Shown piece by piece: positions 58,022-64,000 of a stretch of 64,000 nt of DNA. A program made the translations under genes and the position numbers. Positions within the stretch are counted from its first letter, which is position 1; the number at the start of each line of letters is the position of its first letter. The notes beneath the pieces are model-generated. The model did not search any database. It saw only the letters and a list, made by a program, of their open reading frames with translations, and had not been told where the DNA came from. The DNA comes from Arthrobacter sp. AZCC_0090 (GTDB lineage Bacteria; Actinomycetota; Actinomycetes; Actinomycetales; Micrococcaceae), in contig NZ_JACHEE010000014.1 of the NCBI RefSeq assembly GCF_014207375.1, positions 62,001 through 126,000 on the forward strand. Direction: 5' to 3'.

Positions 58022-58693
58022 CTAAGATTCCTCGGGCTCGTCGCCCCCGGAATCCGCGGAGTCACGGGAATCCCCGGAATCGCTGGAGTCGCCAGGGTCC
58101 CCGCCTGCCAGTCGGCGTCGCGCGGTGACGCCCAGGAACACCAGCAGCGCCGCGGCCACCACCGCGAAGATCACAATGCTCCAGGGGAACGGCTGGGAAG
58201 CATCAGGCGCCTTATCCGGCGTTGTGGTGGAACCCGGCGCGACTGTGCCGGCGGTGGGGACTGGCGCGGAGGTCTGGGTGCCCGAGACGGCGCCGCCCGG
58301 CGTCGTACTTCCTGCTTTCGCAGTGAAGGTAAACGTGCCCTCGATGGGGTGCGAATCCGAGCTGACAACGCGCCAGATGACGGTGAATGCCCCGGCAGGG
58401 GCGCCGGGCCTCAGCTTCTGCGACACCACCGCGTCCACGATTTCCACGGAGCCATCCGCCCAGTTCTGGCCGGAAGCGTCGTTCACCCGGATCTGCGAAC
58501 CGAGCAGGAGCGGCCGGTTGTTGAAGGTGACCGATACGGAGTCCGGGACGCTGGCAACCGTTGAGCCGTTGGCCGGTGACGTTGACTCGGCGACGTCGTG
58601 CGCGAAGGCAGGTGCCGCCGAGAACACGGCGGCAGGGAAAAGAACCGCGGTAAGAGCTACGACGACGGCCAGCAACTGGCGGATGGGGCGCAT
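58022..58693 (-). CDS. CopC domain-containing copper-binding membrane protein
   Basis: The 223-aa protein has a signal peptide (LAVVVALTAVLFPAAVFSAAPAFA) followed by a CopC domain that begins HDVAESTSPANGS and contains WRVVSSDSHPIEGTFTF; the N-terminal His and the DSHP His are Cu(II) ligands. A Thr/Pro-rich linker leads to one C-terminal membrane helix (PFPWSIVIFAVVAAALLVFLG) and a basic then acidic Ser/Asp-rich tail. The tethered form fits actinobacterial copper-handling proteins (YcnJ/CopC). No CopD partner is next to it. Confidence 0.85.
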   Translation of the reverse strand: MRPIRQLLAVVVALTAVLFPAAVFSAAPAFAHDVAESTSPANGSTVASVPDSVSVTFNNRPLLLGSQIRVNDASGQNWADGSVEIVDAVVSQKLRPGAPAGAFTVIWRVVSSDSHPIEGTFTFTAKAGSTTPGGAVSGTQTSAPVPTAGTVAPGSTTTPDKAPDASQPFPWSIVIFAVVAAALLVFLGVTARRRLAGGDPGDSSDSGDSRDSADSGGDEPEES

Positions 58694-58807
58694 GAGCGAG
58701 TGACTCCCTTGGTGTTGGATTCCTTACAGACTAGGCGAATTCGCGGAAGGCCCGAAGCCGCGGGCATAGGATTTGAGAGCACGCTTCCCCGATTCCCGGA
58801 GACCTCC

Positions 58808-60250
58808 ATGCTCAAACAGGGTTCAACCATCGACCGCTACTTCAAGATTTCGGAGCGCGGATCCAACTACTCCCGTGAAATCCGGGGCGGCTTCGCCACC
58901 TTCTTTGCGATGAGCTACATCGTGGTCCTCAATCCGTTGATCCTCTCCGGTGCGGACTCAAGCGGCGCGTCCCTCGGCTTCCCCGCCGTCGCCGCCACCA
59001 CTGCTTTCGTAGCCGGCATCCTGACGATCCTCATGGGAGCGTGGGCCAAGCACCCCTTTGCCGTGGCTACCGGTCTGGGCGTCAACGCCTTCGTGGCCGT
59101 CACGATTGCCTCGCACCCCGGCCTGACGTGGCCGGACATGATGGGCCTCGTCATGCTGTCTGGCCTGACCATGCTGATCCTGGTGCTCACGGGTTTCCGG
59201 ACCGCGGTCTTCAAAGCCGTTCCTGAAGCGCTGAAGACTGCGATCGTGGTGGGCATCGGCCTCTTCATTGCCCTGATCGGCCTGGTCAACGCCGGCTTCG
59301 TGCGCCGCATCCCGGACGCCGCCGGCACCACGGTCCCGCTGGGCCTGGGCGTGGACGGCAAGCTGCTGGGCTGGCCTACCTTAGTTTTCGTCGTGGGCCT
59401 GATCCTCACCATCGCATTGGTGGTCCGCAAAGTACGTGGCGCCATCCTGATCGGTATCGTCGCCTCCACCGCCCTCGCGGCCATCCTGGAATTCACCCTC
59501 CACATCGGTCCGAGTTTCGACGGCAAGACGTACAACCCCCGCGGCTGGTCCCTGGTGGCCCCCAAGTTCACCGAATGGGCCGCCCCGGACCTATCCCTCA
59601 TCGGCAAGGCGAACCCCCTCGGCGCGTTCCAGCACCTCGGCATCATCGCCGCCACCTTGCTGGCGTTCGTGATCCTGCTCAGCATCTTTTTCGACGCCAT
59701 GGGCACCATGGTGGGCCTGGCGAGGGAAGCAGGAAACATCGACAAGCACGGAAACATCCCCAATGTGGACCGCGTCCTGCAGGTGGACGCGCTCGGCGCG
59801 ATCGTGGGCGGCGGTTCGTCTGTGTCCTCCAACCAGATCTTCGTGGAATCGGGTGCCGGCATCGGCGAAGGTGCACGGACAGGCTTGGCCTCGATCGTGA
59901 CCGGCCTGCTGTTCCTGGTGGCCATGTTCTTCACCCCGCTGATCAACCTGGTCCCGTTCGAGGCTGTGGCACCGGCCCTGGTGGTGGTGGGTTTCATGAT
60001 GGTGTCCCAGGTGGGCAAGATCCATTGGCAGGACTGGGGCGTTGGAATTCCCGCGTTCCTGACCATGGCACTCATGCCGTTCACCTATTCGATCGCCAAC
60101 GGCTTGGGCGCCGGATTCATCTCCTACGCGCTGATCCGTACCTTCCAGGGCCGGGCCCGCGAGGTGCACCCGCTCATGTGGGCCGTGGCCGCAGCGTTCC
60201 TGCTGTTCTTCGGGATCGGTTCCGTCGAGGAAATCCTGGGCGTCAAGTAG
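58808..60250 (+). CDS. NCS2 family purine permease (AzgA type)
   Basis: The 480-aa transporter has about 12-14 helices and the AzgA-family sequence FATFFAMSYIVVLNPLILS near the start, ATGLGVNAFVAVTI, and LLSIFFDAMGTMVGLAREAG followed by GAIVGGGSSVSSNQIFVESGAGIGEGARTGL, which form the substrate-binding core. It should import adenine, hypoxanthine or guanine by proton symport. GGAG at 6 nt precedes ATG 58808; the frame extends upstream but that part is not conserved. Confidence 0.9.
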   Translation: MLKQGSTIDRYFKISERGSNYSREIRGGFATFFAMSYIVVLNPLILSGADSSGASLGFPAVAATTAFVAGILTILMGAWAKHPFAVATGLGVNAFVAVTIASHPGLTWPDMMGLVMLSGLTMLILVLTGFRTAVFKAVPEALKTAIVVGIGLFIALIGLVNAGFVRRIPDAAGTTVPLGLGVDGKLLGWPTLVFVVGLILTIALVVRKVRGAILIGIVASTALAAILEFTLHIGPSFDGKTYNPRGWSLVAPKFTEWAAPDLSLIGKANPLGAFQHLGIIAATLLAFVILLSIFFDAMGTMVGLAREAGNIDKHGNIPNVDRVLQVDALGAIVGGGSSVSSNQIFVESGAGIGEGARTGLASIVTGLLFLVAMFFTPLINLVPFEAVAPALVVVGFMMVSQVGKIHWQDWGVGIPAFLTMALMPFTYSIANGLGAGFISYALIRTFQGRAREVHPLMWAVAAAFLLFFGIGSVEEILGVK

Positions 60251-60324
60251 CCCTTTCCGGAATACCGGACACCCGCCACCCGCAAGCGGTGCTTTTCGAC
60301 GCCGCCATGCGTTGAGCTTGAATC

Positions 60325-61290
60325 ATGGAGATTTCACCCACCGTCGCTGATGTCCGCCCGACGCCGTGGACCGGCCGTTTCGACGGCGACGGCGACGAGC
60401 ACCGTCGCTGGTGGCAAGCGGTGGCGCCCCACACTCCCGGCGTGGACACCCCGGGTGCGACCGAAGCGGGCTCCCGGCCCGCCGTCGTCGTGGGCTTCCG
60501 CAGTGACGAAGGCGTGCGCCGCAACAAGGGCCGCATTGGCGCGGCGGCAGCCCCGGCGGCAATCCGCAAAGCCTTGGCTCCGCTGGCTTTCCATCTCGAC
60601 AGGGATGTGTTCGACGCCGGCGACGTCGTTGTGGAGGACGGCTCCCTTGAGGAGGGCCAGGAGCGGGCGGGCCGGGTCATTTCGGAACTGCTCGACGCCG
60701 GCAAGCTCACGGTGCTGCTCGGAGGCGGGCACGAAACCGCCTTCGCCAGCTACCTGGGCGTAGCTCGCTCGGAGGCTGTGACGAGGGGCAAGCGCCTCGG
60801 CGTCCTGAACCTGGATGCGCACTTCGACCTGCGGGACGAGCCTGCGCCGAGCTCGGGCACGCCGTTCCTACAGATGGCACATGCGGAAGCCGCCGCCGGC
60901 CGCGAACTGAACTACGCCGTCGTCGGAATCTCCGAGCCCAACAACACGCGCACCCTCTTCAACACGGCGGACCGCCTAGGCGTGAAGTACCTCCTGGACG
61001 AGGAGTGCTCCACGGAGGCCGTGCGGGAGTTTGTGGCTTCGTTCCTGGACGGGGTGGACGCGCTGTACCTGACGATTGACCTGGACGTGCTGCCGGCGTC
61101 GGTGGCTCCCGGGGTGAGCGCTCCCGCGGCGTATGGCGTTCCGCTGCCCGCCATCAGCGCGGTGTGCCGGCAGGTCGCCGCGAGCGGAAAGCTCCTGCAC
61201 TTGGACGTCGCCGAACTCAATCCCGAGTTTGACATCGACTCGCGGACCGCCAAGGTGGCCGCGCGCTTGGTGAACACGCTGCTGGGGTAG
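60325..61290 (+). CDS. hutG: formimidoylglutamase-like ureohydrolase
   Basis: The 321-aa enzyme belongs to the arginase/agmatinase family. Binuclear Mn ligands are in GGGHETAFASYLG, NLDAHFDLRD and TIDLDVLPASVAPGVSAPA. The start (PWTGRFDGD) and the RRNKGRIGAAAAPAAIR stretch fit HutG, which cleaves N-formimidoyl-glutamate to glutamate and formamide in histidine breakdown, more than agmatinase. No other hut gene is in the window. ATG 60325 has a weak ribosome site. Confidence 0.75.
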   Translation: MEISPTVADVRPTPWTGRFDGDGDEHRRWWQAVAPHTPGVDTPGATEAGSRPAVVVGFRSDEGVRRNKGRIGAAAAPAAIRKALAPLAFHLDRDVFDAGDVVVEDGSLEEGQERAGRVISELLDAGKLTVLLGGGHETAFASYLGVARSEAVTRGKRLGVLNLDAHFDLRDEPAPSSGTPFLQMAHAEAAAGRELNYAVVGISEPNNTRTLFNTADRLGVKYLLDEECSTEAVREFVASFLDGVDALYLTIDLDVLPASVAPGVSAPAAYGVPLPAISAVCRQVAASGKLLHLDVAELNPEFDIDSRTAKVAARLVNTLLG

Positions 61291-61408
61291 GGCCGGAGCG
61301 CGGCAAGTCTGGACTGCCTGCCCCGCGCCAGCCATCATGAAATGAGGCGCAGGGAATTCGCCGACCGCTACAGCACGGCCGCTCCTTGCCCGGCGGAGGC
61401 ACAGAGAC

Positions 61409-64000
61409 ATGTCACCCAGGATCGAGCCCGCGGATCACGCCCCGGCAGGTATTTCCTCGGGCGCCCCGGACCGATTCCTTACCGACTACTACGAACACGT
61501 TGCCGACGACGATGTTGGCAACTACACCTCGGATACGCTCCTGGAGCGTGCACGGTACCACCGCTCGTTGGCGGAACGACGGGCGCCTGGCCAAGCTGTG
61601 ATCGGCGTCCTGAACGAGGCCGATGCCAGCCTCGTGGCGATTGTCACCGACGACATGCCCTACCTGGTCCCGTCGGTCACTGCGGAAATCGCCAGGGACA
61701 ACTCCTCCATCCGCCTCCTCGTCCACCCCACGTTCAGCGTCATCCGGGATCCGGCCACCCATCGCTTGACCGACATCCACAAGGGGCCACTGCGGACGGG
61801 ACTTCCGTCCGGCGTCGAGCCTTCCGCATCGGTCACCCTCTTGGACCACGACGACGGCGGCCCCCTCACCGAGGCGTGGATCGCCGTCGAGATCTCCCGG
61901 CTTCCGGACGAAACGAGTGCCGAGCACCTCGTTGAGCGGCTGCGGACCGTCCTTGGAGACGTCCGGGCGGCAGCAGAAGACACGGCTGCCATCCACCAGG
62001 AACTTGCCCACGAGGTCCGCCGCTTGGACGGAGTGTCCGGCGGGCAAGAAGTCCAGGAGTTGCTGCGCTGGCTGGACGACGGGAATTTCGTGTTCCTCGG
62101 CTACCGCGGCCGGCGGAGCCTAGGGCTGCTCAGGAATGTTGCAGTCACTGCCTCCGAAGGTGAGCAGTCCGCAGCACCCCTCCTGACTCTCACCAAGTCG
62201 ACCCTCCGCTCGACCGTCCTCCGGCGCGCCTACCTCGACGAAGTCAGCCTGGCCACGGGTGGCAAAAGCGAGCACACCTTCGTTGGACTGTTCGCTCCCA
62301 ATTCCGCTTCCCGCTCAGCACTCCAGATTCCGGTCATCCGGGACACTGTGGACGAGGTGTTGCGGACGTTCGGCTACTCGCCCACATCACACCGTGGCAA
62401 GGAACTCCTGGCCGTGGTGGAGGCCTATCCGCGCGACGAGCTCTTCCACATCGATGCCCGCCAGTTGGCCGAACACGCGCGCCACATCCTGCGTCTGCAA
62501 GAGCGGCACAGCACACGGCTGTTCCTTCGCCTTGACTCGCACAACCGGTTCATGACGGCCCTGGTCTTCCTGCCGCGCCAACGCTTCAGCACAGCCGTCC
62601 GGCTCAATATTGAACGTGAGCTTCGCGAGGCCTTCGGCTCCGAAGAGATCGAGTTCGAGCTCCGCCTGGGCGAATCCGCCATGGCCCGCGTGTTCTTCCG
62701 GGTGCTGTTGCCGACCGGCGGCGTAGATCGCGGGGCGCCCGCCGTCGTCGACTCCGCGGTACTGGAGCAGCGGATCATCGCCGCCACGCGGTCCTGGGCC
62801 GAAGGCCTGGACGAGGCTCTGCATGCAAGGTTCCCCGCGGACGAAGCCAGCCGGCTGTCCCGCCAATGGGCGGCCGCCTTTCCAGCCAGCTACAAAGCAG
62901 ACTACGACGTGGAAGACGCGATTCAGGACATCGTCCGGTTCGAGAGCTTCGGTCCCCGGGACGGGGACATGACAGAGGACCACACTGCTGACCCGCTGCT
63001 GACCGTGTACAAGCGCCCTGGGACACCCGTGCTTGCCGAAGATGCCCGGATTCGGCTCTATCTGACCCGCCCACAAAGCTTGACCCAGATTTTGCCGTTC
63101 TTCCACAACCTGGGTTTGCGCGTCCTGGACCAACGGCCGTTCGATGTTCAGCGTGCCGACGGGCGATCCTTCTTCTTGTACGACCTTGGGCTCGTATACC
63201 CGCGCGGAGTTGATCCGCTGGAAACGGGCGATCTTCTGGCCGGTTCGTTCTGTGCCGCGATGCGGGGAGACGCGGAGTCCGACGCCTTCGATGCCTTGGT
63301 CATCCGGGAGCGGATCGATTGGCGGCGGACAGCCATCCTGCGCGCGTATGCGAAGTACCTCCGACAGCTGGGGAGTACCAACTCGTACGGGTTCATCGCG
63401 GACACCCTTCGCGAAAATGTCCGCGCCACTCACGCCTTGCTTTCACTTTTCGAGGCGAAATTCGATCCGGACCGGTTCGAACCAGAGCTTTTCGATCCTG
63501 AACTGCTCGGGCCGGAGCCGGCTGAGCCGGTGCCGGATGGAAGCGACGTGTTCGACGTGGACCGCAGCAAGTACACCTCCCGCACGCAGGCCACCAACGC
63601 CGCCCGCAAGGAACTCGCGGAAGCGATCGACGCCGTACCGGTCCTCGACGCCGACCGGCTGTTGCGTTCTCTGGCGAGCCTGGTGGAAGCAACGCTGCGC
63701 ACCAACTTCTACTTGGACAAGCCGTACGTGAGTTTCAAGCTCAATCCCTCCAACATCCCCGCCGCACCGGCACCCCGCCCACTGTACGAAATTTGGGTGT
63801 ACTCGCCGCGGGTGGAAGGCGTCCATTTGCGCTTCGGCGCCATTGCCCGCGGCGGCTTGCGCTGGTCCGACCGGCGTGAGGACTTCCGCACGGAGGTCCT
63901 GGGACTCGTGAAAGCCCAGACCGTCAAGAACGCCGTGATCGTTCCCACGGGAGCCAAGGGTGGTTTCTACCCCAAACAGCTCCCGGACCCCGCAGAAGAC
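61409..64000 (+). CDS. NAD-specific glutamate dehydrogenase (large type), 5' part
   Basis: The first 864 codons of a long gene that continues past the window; no stop occurs before 64000. The product belongs to the ~1600-residue GDH (BacGDH/GDH180-like) family that oxidises glutamate to 2-oxoglutarate with NAD+. The long N-terminal region carries ACT-like segments; near the end are GAIARGGLRWSDRREDFRTEVLGL and VIVPTGAKGGFYPKQLPD, which hold the substrate-binding lysine region. GGAGG lies 10 nt before ATG 61409. The dehydrogenase domain follows outside the window. Confidence 0.88.
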   Translation, partial: MSPRIEPADHAPAGISSGAPDRFLTDYYEHVADDDVGNYTSDTLLERARYHRSLAERRAPGQAVIGVLNEADASLVAIVTDDMPYLVPSVTAEIARDNSSIRLLVHPTFSVIRDPATHRLTDIHKGPLRTGLPSGVEPSASVTLLDHDDGGPLTEAWIAVEISRLPDETSAEHLVERLRTVLGDVRAAAEDTAAIHQELAHEVRRLDGVSGGQEVQELLRWLDDGNFVFLGYRGRRSLGLLRNVAVTASEGEQSAAPLLTLTKSTLRSTVLRRAYLDEVSLATGGKSEHTFVGLFAPNSASRSALQIPVIRDTVDEVLRTFGYSPTSHRGKELLAVVEAYPRDELFHIDARQLAEHARHILRLQERHSTRLFLRLDSHNRFMTALVFLPRQRFSTAVRLNIERELREAFGSEEIEFELRLGESAMARVFFRVLLPTGGVDRGAPAVVDSAVLEQRIIAATRSWAEGLDEALHARFPADEASRLSRQWAAAFPASYKADYDVEDAIQDIVRFESFGPRDGDMTEDHTADPLLTVYKRPGTPVLAEDARIRLYLTRPQSLTQILPFFHNLGLRVLDQRPFDVQRADGRSFFLYDLGLVYPRGVDPLETGDLLAGSFCAAMRGDAESDAFDALVIRERIDWRRTAILRAYAKYLRQLGSTNSYGFIADTLRENVRATHALLSLFEAKFDPDRFEPELFDPELLGPEPAEPVPDGSDVFDVDRSKYTSRTQATNAARKELAEAIDAVPVLDADRLLRSLASLVEATLRTNFYLDKPYVSFKLNPSNIPAAPAPRPLYEIWVYSPRVEGVHLRFGAIARGGLRWSDRREDFRTEVLGLVKAQTVKNAVIVPTGAKGGFYPKQLPDPAED

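Noticed and set aside
1..64000. Insertion sequence, integrase or prophage genes
   Set aside because: No transposase, recombinase or phage structural motif was found; only small non-coding repeat elements are present.

Overview
The window is high-GC actinobacterial chromosome, most likely Arthrobacter sensu lato (Arthrobacter, Paenarthrobacter or Pseudarthrobacter). The evidence is dense GC-rich coding, GTG and TTG starts, many LacI-regulated sugar ABC operons, an Asp23/AmaP envelope-stress operon, and many genes with a TANNNT -10 box only 6-7 nt before the start codon, as expected for leaderless mRNAs. Family names are recognised from motifs by eye; no database search was run.

Layout. 1-3.9 kb: end of a HAD-IIA phosphatase, a CX5R phosphatase, a Tat-exported alpha/beta hydrolase, pyrE and an NADP-dependent reductase. 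3.9-11.4 kb: a carbohydrate operon (solute-binding lipoprotein, two permeases, two TIM-barrel isomerase/epimerases, one Gfo/Idh/MocA dehydrogenase) with a divergent LacI regulator. 11.4-16.6 kb: nadE, an acyl-CoA synthetase with a MarR regulator, a TenA-like protein and a rhodanese. 16.6-21 kb: a valine-degradation operon (mmsA, 3-hydroxyisobutyryl-CoA hydrolase, mmsB, enoyl-CoA hydratase). 21.2-24.9 kb: a tightly packed five-gene operon encoding a secreted two-cysteine peptide, a lipoprotein, a peptidoglycan-binding adaptor and a MacB/FtsX-type ABC transporter. 25-28.6 kb: IclR regulator, CoA-transferase A and B, and an SCP-x-type thiolase, with three copies of a TCCACAnTGTGGA palindrome in the control region.

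28.7-33.7 kb: a secreted GlcG/HbpS protein, a NarL-type two-component system, an HdeD-like membrane protein, exonuclease III and a conserved protein of unknown function. 33.7-40.4 kb: LacI regulator, maltose-type ABC transporter and a divergent GH13 alpha-glucosidase, with a consensus LacI-family operator between them. 40.5-43.4 kb: a LEA-like repeat protein and the Asp23/DUF2273/DUF6286/AmaP operon. 43.4-47.7 kb: an accessory-looking region with lipoproteins, a secreted toxin-like gene cut by one in-frame TGA, a small membrane protein that could be its immunity partner, and a two-gene module of unknown function. It ends at a tRNA-Phe/Asp/Glu cluster (47.7-48.1 kb). 48.4-64 kb: DMT exporter, fructokinase with LacI, a metallopeptidase, CDF transporter, a rifampin-phosphotransferase-like PEP enzyme, tandem USP, a small flavoprotein, CopC, a purine permease, hutG-like ureohydrolase and the first 864 codons of NAD-specific glutamate dehydrogenase.

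The most interesting items are the TGA-interrupted toxin-like gene with its small membrane neighbour, the five-gene secreted-peptide/ABC operon, and a family of three ~92-bp intergenic elements with matching inverted ends.
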